34,789 nt of DNA from Actinobacillus porcinus (GCF_901764995.1 NZ_CABFKI010000018.1:1-34789), one strand, 5' to 3'; shown: positions 7,340-16,079, counted from the stretch's first letter. Notes: generated by a model from the letters alone, not told the origin. A program made the numbers and translations.

Positions 7340-8230
7340 CTACCACGCTTTCCCTTCAAAATTCTCCACCAAAAAATCAATCAGTTTTCTCACGGCAAGG
7401 GGGAGTTTGTCCCTTGATGGATACATCGCATAAATGCTGAATGTCGGCAGTTGCCAGTCGGGTAGGACGGCTTGCAGTTTGCCCTGTTGCAGTTCGGTTT
7501 CCAGCATATATTTTGGCAACATCGCAATGCCGTTTCCGTCTAGCACGGCGTTGAGCAGTGCTTGGGTGTCGTTGGTGGTGAAACGGCTGTTTAGGTCAAG
7601 CAATACTTCCTGTTCCCCTTGCGTACATTTCCACGCTTTACGGTTGATGTTATGGTGCGACAAATAGTGATGTTGATACAAATCTTCAGGCTGTTTTGGT
7701 GTGCCGAACTGTGCCAAATAATCAGGCGTTGCCACCAGCAATGAATGGCAATCAGCAAGTTTTCGGGCGATAAAATTTGGGTCGGGGGTGTTGGTAATCC
7801 GAATGGCAAGATCGATACGCTCGCTGATTAAATCCATCTGCTGATCGTTAAGCAACAGCTGAATATTCAACTTCGGGTGTAACTGCAAAAAGCGATTGAC
7901 CATTTGCACTAAATGATACGTCCCGAAAGTTTGGCTACTGGTGACACGCAACGCGCCACGCAACTCGCTTTGCTGTACCATCATTTCTTGTTCCATCTCT
8001 GCGGTTAAATTGGCAATTCTTTGGCAAAAAAGCACCGCTTGTTCGCCTGCGTCTGTTAGGGCGACTTTGCGGGTGGAACGCTGAAACAGTCGGGCATTCA
8101 GCCATTCTTCCATTAAAGCGACATAACGGCTAATCATCGGTTTGGAAATCTCTAATTGTTCTGCGGTGGCGGTAAAACTGCCTGTTTCGGCAACGGTCAG
8201 AAAGACCTTAATAGCGGTGAGTTTGTCCAT
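7340..8230 (-). CDS. LysR-family transcriptional regulator (paralogue A)
   Basis: 296 residues. The winged helix-turn-helix covers residues 1-60 (FLTVAETGSFTATAEQLEISKPMISRYV). The effector-binding domain has the usual LRVTSSQTFG, SERIDLAIRI and GNGIAMLPKY landmarks. AAGGA precedes ATG 8230. It is divergent from the DsbA-fold gene. It is clearly paralogous to the LysR at 20138: both are 296 residues and share long stretches such as QLHPKLNIQ/QRHPKLNIQ, ADCHSLLVA/ATCHSLLVA and the final DWQLPT motif. It probably activates the divergent gene and represses itself through the palindrome just upstream. The effector is unknown. Confidence 0.9.
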   Translation of the reverse strand: MDKLTAIKVFLTVAETGSFTATAEQLEISKPMISRYVALMEEWLNARLFQRSTRKVALTDAGEQAVLFCQRIANLTAEMEQEMMVQQSELRGALRVTSSQTFGTYHLVQMVNRFLQLHPKLNIQLLLNDQQMDLISERIDLAIRITNTPDPNFIARKLADCHSLLVATPDYLAQFGTPKQPEDLYQHHYLSHHNINRKAWKCTQGEQEVLLDLNSRFTTNDTQALLNAVLDGNGIAMLPKYMLETELQQGKLQAVLPDWQLPTFSIYAMYPSRDKLPLAVRKLIDFLVENFEGKAW

Positions 8231-8240
8231 AATTATCCTT

Positions 8241-8261
8241 TTGTTTCTTAATTAGAAACAA
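8241..8261. promoter_or_regulatory. LysR-type palindrome next to LysR start
   Basis: Perfect 8-bp arms TTGTTTCT and AGAAACAA around TAATT, with the T-N11-A core typical of LysR sites, 10 bp from the LysR start codon. An autoregulatory site is likely. Confidence 0.55.
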
Positions 8262-8270
8262 TTATATTCT

Positions 8271-8320
8271 AAAATCGCTGTTTTTCTCTCTTTTTATTTC
8301 ATTAAAATACATACATCAAT
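8271..8320 (+). promoter_or_regulatory. Shared promoter block, copy 1 (DsbA-fold gene)
   Basis: The block contains AATCGCT, TTTTTATTTCA, a -10-like TAAAAT (8303-8308) and ACATACATCAA. Closely matching blocks lie upstream of the MBL gene (20044-20090, minus strand) and the SnoaL-like gene (22824-22874). No good -35 is present, which suits an activator-dependent promoter. Confidence 0.5.
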
Positions 8321-8352
8321 GACTTTTATTATACGAAAAATAGGAAAACAAA

Positions 8353-8967
8353 ATGAAAATTTACTACTTATTCGATCCTCTTTGTGGCTGGTGTTATGGG
8401 GCGTCAGCGACATTGCAAAAACTCAATGAAATCTATCCGCTTACACTCACGCCAACAGGCTTGTTTTACCAAAGTGGTCGTAAAATGGACGCAGATTTCG
8501 CCCGCTATGCGTGGAGTAACGACCAACGGATTGAAAAATTGACCGGTCAGCCGTTTAGTCAGGCGTATTTGGAAAACGTGTTGCAAGGCGAAGGCGATTT
8601 TGATTCGGCAAACTGTTTGCTGGCTTTAACGGCGGTACACCAAATTGCCCCTGAAAAAGAGCTTGCTGTGTTGTCAGCGTTGCAGACGGCACGCTATGTG
8701 GACGGTTTGGATAATGCGGATTTGACGGTGGTTGAACAGGTGTTACACAAGCTCAATCTTAGCCAAGCTGTGCCGTTGCTTAGCGAACAATCTACCCAAA
8801 CGGCATTAGCACAACGTCTTCAATTCGGGCAACAACTCGCCCACCATTGCGGTGTGCAAGGCGTGCCGCAGTTGATTGTCGAAAAAGACGAACGGTTGTA
8901 TATTGTGCCGAGCCAGTTGTTGTATGGGGACATTCAAGGGTTGAAGGATTACTTACAACGCTTATAA
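8353..8967 (+). CDS. DsbA-family thioredoxin-fold protein, cytoplasmic
   Basis: 204 residues, starting in the first thioredoxin strand: MKIYYLFDPLCGWCYGA. The redox motif C11-G-W-C14 is preceded by D-P and followed by Y-G, as in cytoplasmic DsbA/FrnE-like and 2-hydroxychromene isomerase-like proteins. The cis-proline loop is GVQGVPQLIV with P172. There is no signal peptide, so it acts in the cytoplasm. A C-terminal sequence VPSQLLYGDIQGLKDYL completes the fold. AGGAAA precedes the ATG. It is divergent from LysR paralogue A. It probably reduces or isomerises protein or small-molecule thiols under stress; the substrate is unknown. Confidence 0.85.
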   Translation: MKIYYLFDPLCGWCYGASATLQKLNEIYPLTLTPTGLFYQSGRKMDADFARYAWSNDQRIEKLTGQPFSQAYLENVLQGEGDFDSANCLLALTAVHQIAPEKELAVLSALQTARYVDGLDNADLTVVEQVLHKLNLSQAVPLLSEQSTQTALAQRLQFGQQLAHHCGVQGVPQLIVEKDERLYIVPSQLLYGDIQGLKDYLQRL

Positions 8968-8968
8968 A

Positions 8969-9030
8969 AGAGCGGTGGAATTTTCATAAGTTTTGCATTT
9001 GCAAAATTCCCTGAAAATCCCACCGCTTGT
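8969..9030. repeat. Uptake-signal palindrome, copy 3
   Basis: AGAGCGGTGGAATTTTC pairs with GAAAATCCCACCGCTTGT around TTTTGCATTTGCAAAA. The right arm holds an exact Actinobacillus-type core at 9022-9030. It lies between the convergent DsbA-fold and LysR genes and could terminate both. Confidence 0.7.
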
Positions 9031-9049
9031 ATTTTTACGCCCAACCACG

Positions 9050-9949
9050 CTAAAAATCCAACCGCTTGCTCAAAATCTCTCTTAACAGTTCAAACACTTT
9101 TACAATTCGTAAAGGGGTAACCGTTTGATATGGGCGGTAGAGATAAATTTGCCACGGTTGTTTCGGAATGTCGGGGAAAAGTTCCACGAGTTCTCCGCTG
9201 TCCAAATAAGGCTGGCAGAACATACCTAATAATTGTGAACAAACTTGCCCAGATAGGGTGGCTTGCAGTTCGCTTGCCATATCGTTACTGATAAATTTGG
9301 GGGCGAGTGGTGTGATGGTATGTTCGGCATTGATTTGCCATTGCCAAATACGCCCTTGCAGAGCATTAAACATCGCTGCCAGTGGATAACGTTTAGCCAA
9401 ATCGGTGAGATCCGCAGGCGTTCCCAATTTTTCGATTAAGGCTGGCGAGGCTACAATTTTTTCTTCTACAGTGGCTAAATGATGCGTAATCCAATCCGGT
9501 TCGGGCTTTTGGCAAATGCGGATACCCATATCAATTTGATTATCCACTGCTTTTAACGATGTTAAATCCACACGCCAATCAATGGCTAAGTTGGGATAGG
9601 GCGCAATGGCTTGCAATAAGTCCGCTAAAATTTGCGTGTGATTAGGCAGTGGCGGCAGGGTAATCCGCACCGTGCCTTGAATAGCTTGTTGGTTAGTTTT
9701 GGCGAAACTGAATAAACGTGCCTCTTCATTTAAGAATTGCCGTGCCTCCACTAAAAATTGCTGACCAAACTCAGTAAGCTGGACATTACGGGTGTTGCGT
9801 TTGAATAGCGGTTCGCCCAAAGTATTTTCTAGCTCCGCAATAGTTCGGCTGACGACTTGTGGAGATACAGATAAACGTACCGCTGTTTCACGAAAGTTGA
9901 GGGTTTCGCTTGCCACACAAAAGTAACGTAATGCATCCAGTTTATTCAT
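9050..9949 (-). CDS. LysR-family transcriptional regulator
   Basis: 299 residues. The N-terminal winged helix-turn-helix is seen in LDALRYFCVASETLNFRETAVRLSVSPQVVSRTIAELE (about 3-40). The effector domain has GTVRITLPP, DNQIDMGIRI and LYRPYQTVTPLRIVKVF near the C-terminus. A very similar C-terminal segment survives as a remnant at 17760-17988, so this gene had a paralogue here. It is divergent from the second OYE gene, its probable target. The effector is unknown; an electrophile or quinone would fit the neighbour but is inference. Confidence 0.9.
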   Translation of the reverse strand: MNKLDALRYFCVASETLNFRETAVRLSVSPQVVSRTIAELENTLGEPLFKRNTRNVQLTEFGQQFLVEARQFLNEEARLFSFAKTNQQAIQGTVRITLPPLPNHTQILADLLQAIAPYPNLAIDWRVDLTSLKAVDNQIDMGIRICQKPEPDWITHHLATVEEKIVASPALIEKLGTPADLTDLAKRYPLAAMFNALQGRIWQWQINAEHTITPLAPKFISNDMASELQATLSGQVCSQLLGMFCQPYLDSGELVELFPDIPKQPWQIYLYRPYQTVTPLRIVKVFELLREILSKRLDF

Positions 9950-10054
9950 ATTGTTCCGTTTTTTGAGATAGAGAATGTATTTATTAGTGATTTTATCAAG
10001 ATAATAATCGGGCTACAATGACGTGTCTTTTACCAATCTACAAAAGGAAAGAAT

Positions 10055-11194
10055 ATGAAAGAAAAATTGACCGCACTTTTTCAACCTTACGTCTTAAATA
10101 ATGGTGTGGAAATCTCGAACCGTCTTGTGGTTGCGCCGATGACACATTTTGCCTCAAACCCAGATGGTACATTAAGCGAGCAAGAACAACGCTTTTTAAG
10201 CAATCGTGCTGAAAATATCGGCTTGTTTATTACAGCGGCAACTCTTGTAGCAGATGGTGGGAAAGCTTTTGTTGGGCAACCTGAAGCGATCCACGAAAGT
10301 CAATTAGATAGCCTTGCTCGCACAGCAAATTTGCTTAAAGCACAAGGCGCAAAAGCAATTTTGCAAATTCATCACGGTGGCGATAAATCTATTCCAGCGT
10401 TGCTGAACGGTAAGGATATGGTCGCACCAAGCGAAAATGCCGAGGTGGGGGCAAGAGCTTTAACGGAAGCTGAGATTTTGGCGTTGATTGATGCTTTTGG
10501 CAACGCCGCAGATTTGGCACTGCGTGCAGGCTTTGACGGTGTGGAAATTCACGGTGCGAATGGTTATTTGATCCAACAATTCTATTCAGCACAAACTAAT
10601 CGCCGCACCGATGCGTGGGGTGGCAGCCAAGAAAAACGTATGGCGTTTCCAATGGCAGTTATCGACAAAGTGACGGCGGTACGCCAACGACACAACCGCC
10701 CAGATTTCATTATCGGCTACCGTTTTTCGCCAGAAGAACCGGGCGAAAATGGCTTAACAATGGCGGATACTTTTGCGTTAATTGATGCTTTAGTGGAAAA
10801 ACCATTGCAATATTTACATATCTCATTATGGGATTTCTACAAGCAAGCACGCCGTGGCGCAGATGCAACCATCACCCGTATGCAATTAGTTCACGAACGT
10901 ATTGGCGGTAAATTACCGCTAATTGGCGTAGGCAATTTATTAACAGCTGAGCAAATCTTAGCTGCCTACAGCACCGGTTGGGCGGAGTTTATCGCCCTTG
11001 GTAAAGTGGTAATGATTAACCCAACTATCGGCACATTATTGGCAGAAGGGAGAGCGGACGAAATTGTCAGCGAGCTTGACCCAACGCAAGCCGATCACTA
11101 CGGTATTCCTGATATGTTATGGGATATGTGCATTAAAGGCAGCCCGTGGCTACCGCCAGTGGTAGGGCAAGAGTGGAAGCCTGTGGATTTATAG
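10055..11194 (+). CDS. NADH-dependent flavin oxidoreductase, OYE family (second copy)
   Basis: 379 residues. An FMN-dependent TIM barrel of the NamA/YqiG-like branch: NRLVVAPMTHFASNPDG, the HGAN pair (H166, N169) followed by GYLIQQFYSAQTNRRTDAWGGS, and a C-terminal LIGVGNLLTAEQILAA and EFIALGKVVMINP. It differs from the first OYE (HAAH) and is probably not a recent duplicate. AAGGAAAG precedes the ATG. The N-terminal codons include the uptake core ACCGCACTT (10070-10078). It is divergent from a LysR. A role in reducing activated alkenes is established for the family; the physiological substrate here is unknown. Confidence 0.9.
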   Translation: MKEKLTALFQPYVLNNGVEISNRLVVAPMTHFASNPDGTLSEQEQRFLSNRAENIGLFITAATLVADGGKAFVGQPEAIHESQLDSLARTANLLKAQGAKAILQIHHGGDKSIPALLNGKDMVAPSENAEVGARALTEAEILALIDAFGNAADLALRAGFDGVEIHGANGYLIQQFYSAQTNRRTDAWGGSQEKRMAFPMAVIDKVTAVRQRHNRPDFIIGYRFSPEEPGENGLTMADTFALIDALVEKPLQYLHISLWDFYKQARRGADATITRMQLVHERIGGKLPLIGVGNLLTAEQILAAYSTGWAEFIALGKVVMINPTIGTLLAEGRADEIVSELDPTQADHYGIPDMLWDMCIKGSPWLPPVVGQEWKPVDL

Positions 11195-11260
11195 TTTTAA
11201 TGAACAAATTTGTGGGGCTAATGTGATTAGCCCCTACAAGTGAGTACATTTAAAAAAAAC

Positions 11261-11288
11261 ACCGTCTGAAACCTCAATTTCAGACGGT
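11261..11288. terminator. Bidirectional terminator with DUS-like arms
   Basis: Perfect 11-bp arms ACCGTCTGAAA and TTTCAGACGGT with a CCTCAA loop. Each arm carries CCGTCTGAA, nine of the ten bases of the Neisseria uptake sequence. On the minus strand it is followed by eight or more T. Confidence 0.9.
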
Positions 11289-11296
11289 ATTTTCTC

Positions 11297-12409
11297 TTAT
11301 TTATCCAACCCTTTTTCTTTCAACCACTCCGCCAAATGCTCCGCCACTTGTACGTTGTTTGTGTCAGACATTGGAAAGTGGGTATTGCCTTTAATCCCCA
11401 CTTTCGGCAGTTCGATCACTTCTACTTTACCACCGTGTTTGTTCACCACGTCCGCCCATTGTTTGGCGAGGCTTAGGCGGATGCGCCATTGGTCTTCGCC
11501 TTGGTTGTCGGACGGTTTGTCGCCGATGAAATCGCCGAAGTAGATCACAATCGGCATTTTGGTCAGTTTTTCAAAGTCCGCTTGGCTGGCGACCGCAGGT
11601 TTGATGTCGCCGAATTTGCTGGTAATGGTCGGTGGTACTTCGCCTTCAGGGAATGGGAAGTTACCCGGTTCATATGCCACAATGCCTTTCACTTTATCGC
11701 TCTGCATACCGACCAACCAGCCGACAATACCTCCTTGCGAGTGGGTAACCAAAACGCCGTTGCCAATGCGGTTAAACAGTTGGTCTAGGCTTTCGCTAAT
11801 CACTTTTGCGTCAAATGCGCCGGTATTTGGGGTCATTTGGCGGAAAAATTGGTTAAGCGACTGTTCGTCTTGTGGGAACGCAACGTCTTGATTGAAATTC
11901 GGGTAAGTGCCGATACGGAATTGGGCAAACCAGAATTGATCGTCCGGTGTTGCTTTGATTTCGGCGTCCACCGTGCTACGTCCCGACCAGCCACGGCGTG
12001 GTTGATCCACTAAATAAACAGGGTAGTTTTTGCGTAAAAAGATATTTTGGAAACCTTCACGACCGTCCGGTGTGGTCTGCCAAGTCCGCATAGATTGTCC
12101 TGCACCGTGTAAGAATACCAACGGATAAGGGCGTGGGTTGCTCGGGATTTGGTAAAACACCGTGGCGTGGTCGCCGTGCAAGGTTTGTCCGCCTGCCTGA
12201 ACGGACGCATTGAACACGTCCATAAAGTTGTTGCTTGCTTTCTCTTTGGCGATTTCAGGTAGCGGCTGATAAGTGCCACTACTGGTTTTCACCGTACCGC
12301 CCACAGCAAAACTGCCTTGTTGTTCAATGGAAAGTGGGGCGGCGAAACTTTGCACCGCTATCGCACAAGCGGTCAAAATTAAGGATAATTTTGCAGATTT
12401 TTTTAACAT
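11297..12409 (-). CDS. Exported alpha/beta-hydrolase
   Basis: 370 residues with a Sec signal peptide (MLKKSAKLSLILTACAIAVQ, cleavage near SFA-A, residue 23). The alpha/beta-hydrolase core has the oxyanion motif LVFLHGAGQSM (HG at 101-102), the nucleophile elbow THSQGG with S224, and a C-terminal histidine in GNTHFPMSD (H344). The acid is probably E247 or a later aspartate. It is periplasmic or secreted. An AAGGAG Shine-Dalgarno overlaps the stop of the upstream esterase, leaving a 10-base gap, so the two are translationally coupled in one operon. The substrate is likely an ester, but this is unproven. Confidence 0.88.
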   Translation of the reverse strand: MLKKSAKLSLILTACAIAVQSFAAPLSIEQQGSFAVGGTVKTSSGTYQPLPEIAKEKASNNFMDVFNASVQAGGQTLHGDHATVFYQIPSNPRPYPLVFLHGAGQSMRTWQTTPDGREGFQNIFLRKNYPVYLVDQPRRGWSGRSTVDAEIKATPDDQFWFAQFRIGTYPNFNQDVAFPQDEQSLNQFFRQMTPNTGAFDAKVISESLDQLFNRIGNGVLVTHSQGGIVGWLVGMQSDKVKGIVAYEPGNFPFPEGEVPPTITSKFGDIKPAVASQADFEKLTKMPIVIYFGDFIGDKPSDNQGEDQWRIRLSLAKQWADVVNKHGGKVEVIELPKVGIKGNTHFPMSDTNNVQVAEHLAEWLKEKGLDK

Positions 12410-12419
12410 CGTTTACTCC

Positions 12420-14075
12420 TTAAAAATTGTAATTCGGGGCTAATAAGCGTTGCAATTTTTCGTCGTGATGTGGTTTCACTTCAGGTTGATTATCAAAAAT
12501 CATTACCTTGCCATTTTCACGAGTGTAAGCGTCCCATTGCGGTAAACCTTCGGCGTTTGGGTTGCCTGTTTTAGCGAAGTTTGTCCACGCACGGCTCATT
12601 TTATCGGCAAGGGCTTGAGCATCTTTGCCACCACCTGTCGCCTGTGCCATACGCTCTATGTTATTGAACACAAAAGCGATTTCGGCGGTGTGATAACTCA
12701 TCGGCACACTGTTAAACACTGGCGTATCCCAACTGAAAATATAGTTATACACAGGCGCACCTTGTTGATCCGCTTTTAAGCGAGCAGTTTTTAAGGCTGG
12801 CGTACGTAGGAAACTATCCACATACAAGGCATCGGCAATCATTCGGTTTGGATAAGCCTCACGGAACGCCGCCACGATTTCATCGGTTTTGTTGCCATAT
12901 TTGGCTTTTAAGCGATCCATTGTTTCACTTTCAGTCCAAGTAAAGCGGTTGCTTTTTTGTGAATTTTGCAAATCCATTTGCAGTGGAAAACTTTCCCATT
13001 CCGTTAAATTTGAACCGATCAGCAACGGAATATCTTTGGCGATTTCAGGGTATTTTTCGCCTACAGGTTGTTGTGGAATGAGTTTGCCATCTAATGTTGG
13101 CGTCCAAAACAAGGCATAACTCGCACCACGCAGAGCGGTGATTTTTTGCTCTTTTGCTGTTTGTTTTAAGGCTTCATTTGCTGAATTATTGATCTGCTCA
13201 GGGGTGAATTTTTTCAGTTCATCAAGTGCGGTTGATTTTACCCCTAAATTTTTCAGCGTTAATTCGGTTACACGTTGGCTAACTTGTGGATCGAGTAAGT
13301 TCATTCCCATTTTTTCTACCGCACCGCTTTGCACTACGGCTTTATGGAACAAGCCTTTTGCAGACGGCATTGCCATTAAGGTCAATACTTTCGCACCGCC
13401 ACCGCTTTCGCCGAAAATCGTAACATTATTCGGATCACCACCAAATTGAGCGATATTTTCTTTCACCCATTCGAGTGATGCGACTAAATCTTGCATTCCC
13501 AAGTTCGCCGAGTTTTTATATTGCTTACCATAAGCGGACAAGTCCAAAAAGCCCATTGCATTTAAACGATGATTGACCGACACTACTACCACATCGCCTG
13601 TGCGTGCCAAGTTCGCACCGTCATAGCTGTCTAAATCGTTCGATGCACCCGACTGAAAACCGCCGCCGTGTATCCACACCATCACCGCCCGTTTTTTGCC
13701 GTCTGACACCGAAGGCGACCAAACATTAAGATTTAAGCAGCTTTCGCCTTCCGTCATTTCAGGGCCTGTGAAGAAGAACGAACGTCCGCCCATCGGCACT
13801 TGCGGACAGACTTCACCATAAGTTAAGGCTAATTTTTCCCCTTGCCAGTTCGCCACTTTTTGCGGCGGCATAAAACGCTCGGCGGTGGCATAAGGCACAC
13901 CTTTATAAGTTACCACGCTATTTTGCACATAACCTTGCACTGCACCTGCTTGAGTTTGCACCACCGCAATATTATTGCCTGCCTGAACTTGCGTTTCTGC
14001 GTAGCTCATTGTCGTCATTGAAATAGAGGCAGAAAGTAATAAAAGTGGAAACAGTTTAGATTTTGTTGGTTTCAT
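12420..14075 (-). CDS. Exported type-B carboxylesterase
   Basis: 551 residues from ATG 14075, chosen because AAAGGAGC sits just upstream and the protein then opens with a signal peptide (KLFPLLLLSASISMTTMSYA). The frame extends further to 14126, but that part would overlap the uptake-signal palindrome. Type-B landmarks are present: oxyanion GGG (137-139) in WIHGGGFQSG, the nucleophile S224 in FGESGGG (usual GESAGG), E359 in IGSNLTEWES, and H462 in SYHTAEIAFVF. C90 and C113 probably form the conserved disulfide. It is exported and probably hydrolyses small or aromatic esters. It precedes and is coupled to the alpha/beta-hydrolase. Confidence 0.9.
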   Translation of the reverse strand: MKPTKSKLFPLLLLSASISMTTMSYAETQVQAGNNIAVVQTQAGAVQGYVQNSVVTYKGVPYATAERFMPPQKVANWQGEKLALTYGEVCPQVPMGGRSFFFTGPEMTEGESCLNLNVWSPSVSDGKKRAVMVWIHGGGFQSGASNDLDSYDGANLARTGDVVVVSVNHRLNAMGFLDLSAYGKQYKNSANLGMQDLVASLEWVKENIAQFGGDPNNVTIFGESGGGAKVLTLMAMPSAKGLFHKAVVQSGAVEKMGMNLLDPQVSQRVTELTLKNLGVKSTALDELKKFTPEQINNSANEALKQTAKEQKITALRGASYALFWTPTLDGKLIPQQPVGEKYPEIAKDIPLLIGSNLTEWESFPLQMDLQNSQKSNRFTWTESETMDRLKAKYGNKTDEIVAAFREAYPNRMIADALYVDSFLRTPALKTARLKADQQGAPVYNYIFSWDTPVFNSVPMSYHTAEIAFVFNNIERMAQATGGGKDAQALADKMSRAWTNFAKTGNPNAEGLPQWDAYTRENGKVMIFDNQPEVKPHHDEKLQRLLAPNYNF

Positions 14076-14094
14076 TATTTGCTCCTTTGGGGGA

Positions 14095-14141
14095 AAGTGC
14101 GGTTGGTTTTTGCAATGTTTTTTCATAAACCGACCGCTTGT
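14095..14141. repeat. Hybrid uptake-signal palindrome, copy 4
   Basis: One arm holds the exact Haemophilus core AAGTGCGGT (14095-14103) and the other the exact Actinobacillus core as ACCGCTTGT (14133-14141), around TTTTTGCAATG. It lies between the aldo/keto reductase and the esterase and could attenuate read-through. Confidence 0.75.
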
Positions 14142-14144
14142 CTA

Positions 14145-14987
14145 TTATCCGCGGTGTTCCGCCAACCATTTCACCATTTTCGGATCACGATGATTGAAGA
14201 TAATTTCATCACGGTTGAGTGTGGCGATTTGGGCTAAATCTTGTTCATCAAGCGTAAAATCAAAAATCTCACGGTTTTCGAGCATACGTTCTACTTTGAC
14301 TGATTTCGGGATAATCGCCACGCCACGTTGATTAAGCCAACGCAAGACCACTTGTGCCACCGATTTGCCGTGTTTTTGGGCAATTTGGGTTAAAATCGGG
14401 TTGCTGAAAATCTCAAACTTGCCTTCCGCAAGTGGCGCCCACGCTTGTTGCAAAATGCCGAGTTCTTTATGGAAAGCGATTTCCGCATCACGTTGATAGA
14501 ACGGGTGCGTTTCGATTTGGTTTACCGCAGGCACAATTTCGTGGCAAGTGATTAAATCCATTAAGCGATCCATATGAAAGTTGCTCACGCCGATAGAACG
14601 GGCTTTGCCTGCTTTATATAGATCTTCCATCGCACGCCATTGCTCGTGGACATCGCCAAAGGGTTGGTGCATTAAATATAAATCCACATAGTCCAAACCT
14701 AAGCGAGTTAGCGAATTTTCAAGGGCTTTTTGGGTATTTTCGTAGCCATTTTCACGCTGTATCCATAATTTTGTCGTGACGAAAATTTCTTCCCGTGGAA
14801 TACCGCTCGCTTTGATTGCACGTCCAACGCCAGCCTCGTTGCCATAAACGGCGGCGGTGTCTAATAAACGATAGCCTGCGTTTAACGCTTCTAATACCGC
14901 TTTTTCAGTTTCTTCATCGCTCACTTGAAACACGCCAAAGCCAACCATAGGCATTTCAATTCCGTTATTTAATTTTACTGATTTCAT
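14145..14987 (-). CDS. Aldo/keto reductase
   Basis: 280 residues. An NADPH-dependent (alpha/beta)8 reductase of the 2,5-diketo-D-gluconate reductase-like (AKR5) branch. The catalytic tetrad is D43, Y48, K73 and H107, seen in GYRLLDTAAVYGNE, TTKLW and LYLMHQP. The cofactor region IPKSVKVERMLENREIFDF is intact. AGGAG precedes the ATG. It heads a minus-strand run with two exported hydrolases and is divergent from a LysR. It probably reduces small toxic aldehydes such as methylglyoxal, an activity known in the family; the substrate here is inferred. The esterase operon may supply or act on related carbonyl compounds. Confidence 0.92.
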   Translation of the reverse strand: MKSVKLNNGIEMPMVGFGVFQVSDEETEKAVLEALNAGYRLLDTAAVYGNEAGVGRAIKASGIPREEIFVTTKLWIQRENGYENTQKALENSLTRLGLDYVDLYLMHQPFGDVHEQWRAMEDLYKAGKARSIGVSNFHMDRLMDLITCHEIVPAVNQIETHPFYQRDAEIAFHKELGILQQAWAPLAEGKFEIFSNPILTQIAQKHGKSVAQVVLRWLNQRGVAIIPKSVKVERMLENREIFDFTLDEQDLAQIATLNRDEIIFNHRDPKMVKWLAEHRG

Positions 14988-15070
14988 TTTTTTACTCCTG
15001 TGTTATTTGAATGAGCGCATTATAGATGAGCAAGATTGTTTTGATTAGTAGGGAATAATTTGATACGCTT

Positions 15071-15085
15071 TTGAATAAAATTCAA
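15071..15085. promoter_or_regulatory. LysR-type palindrome
   Basis: TTGAAT-AAA-ATTCAA is a perfect palindrome with a T-N11-A core, 17 bp before the LysR start at 15103 and within the AKR/LysR divergent region. A probable LysR binding site. Confidence 0.5.
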
Positions 15086-15102
15086 CAATCAAGGGTTTTA
15101 AG

Positions 15103-15990
15103 ATGATTGATAATATGAACGAGCTGCGCAGTTTTATTATCGTGGCACAAACAGGCAGTTTTACCAAAGCCGCTGCACGGCTGAATGTCTCGACTTCGGC
15201 GTTAAGCCATTCAATGCGCAAACTGGAAGAGCAGCTCAAAATCAAACTGTTCAACCGCACCACCAGAAGTGTCGCCACCACCGAGGCGGGCGAGCAACTT
15301 TTCAGGCAGCTTTTGCCGCTCTTTGAAAGCATTGAAGATAACATCAATGCGCTCAGTACCTTTCGGGATACGCTAAACGGCACGTTGCGCATTAACGGCG
15401 CAGACCACGTTTTTATGTATGCCATTTGGGATAAATTATTGAACTTTATGGAAAAATATCCCGAAGTCAAATTAGAACTGACCAGCGATATGAAATTTAC
15501 CGACATTGTCGCAGGGCGGTTTGACGCGGGGATTCGCTTAGGCAGAGAAGTGGATCAGGATATGATTGCGGTGCGGATTTCCGATGATATGCAAATGGCA
15601 TTGGTCGCCACGCCCGAGTATTTGGCAAAAAACGGCACACCGCAAACCTTGCAAGATTTAACCCAACATCAATGCGTCTGCGTGCGAATGCCGACTTCCG
15701 AAGGCTTGTTCGTTTGGGAATTTCGCTCGCCCGACAGCCAAGAAATCATCAAATTCACCCCAAACGGACGGTTGGTAGTCAATAACAATTACCTCGCCCA
15801 AAAAGCCTGTCTCTCCCACTTAGGCTTAGCCCTAATGCCCAAAGACCGAATGGCAAAAGAGTTAGCGCGTGGCGAAGTGGTCGAACTGCTGCCTGAATAC
15901 GCAATGCACTATGACGGCTACCATCTTTACTACCCCAACCGCCGCCAAAACTCACCGCTGTTTAAAGCGTTGGTGGAGTGTTTGAGATAG
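15103..15990 (+). CDS. LysR-family transcriptional regulator
   Basis: 295 residues. The N-terminal winged helix-turn-helix is FIIVAQTGSFTKAAARLNVSTSALSHSMRKLEEQL (about 10-45). The effector domain has GTLRINGADHV, AGRFDAGIRLG and a C-terminal VVELLPEYAMHYDGYHLYYPNRR segment, as in the LysR branch paired with oxidoreductases. An ATG at 15115 (MNEL) is an alternative start. It is divergent from the aldo/keto reductase, which it likely controls, possibly along with the downstream hydrolases. Its sequence is not a close copy of the other LysR genes in this window. Confidence 0.9.
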   Translation: MIDNMNELRSFIIVAQTGSFTKAAARLNVSTSALSHSMRKLEEQLKIKLFNRTTRSVATTEAGEQLFRQLLPLFESIEDNINALSTFRDTLNGTLRINGADHVFMYAIWDKLLNFMEKYPEVKLELTSDMKFTDIVAGRFDAGIRLGREVDQDMIAVRISDDMQMALVATPEYLAKNGTPQTLQDLTQHQCVCVRMPTSEGLFVWEFRSPDSQEIIKFTPNGRLVVNNNYLAQKACLSHLGLALMPKDRMAKELARGEVVELLPEYAMHYDGYHLYYPNRRQNSPLFKALVECLR

Positions 15991-16006
15991 AGTGTTTGAA
16001 ATAGGG

Positions 16007-16050
16007 AAGTGCGGTTATTTTTGCAAAAGATTTTGCGAAAATGACCGCTT
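16007..16050. repeat. Uptake-signal palindrome, copy 5
   Basis: AAGTGCGGTTATTTTTGC pairs with GCGAAAATGACCGCTT. The left arm is an exact Haemophilus core. It lies after the LysR stop, ahead of hipB. Confidence 0.65.
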
Positions 16051-16079
16051 ATTCATAAGCAATTTTACATTCTATGTAA

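Noticed and set aside
14076-14126. Longer N-terminus for the carboxylesterase
   Set aside because: It would add 17 charged residues before a clear signal peptide and be encoded by part of the uptake palindrome. AAAGGAGC sits directly before ATG 14075.
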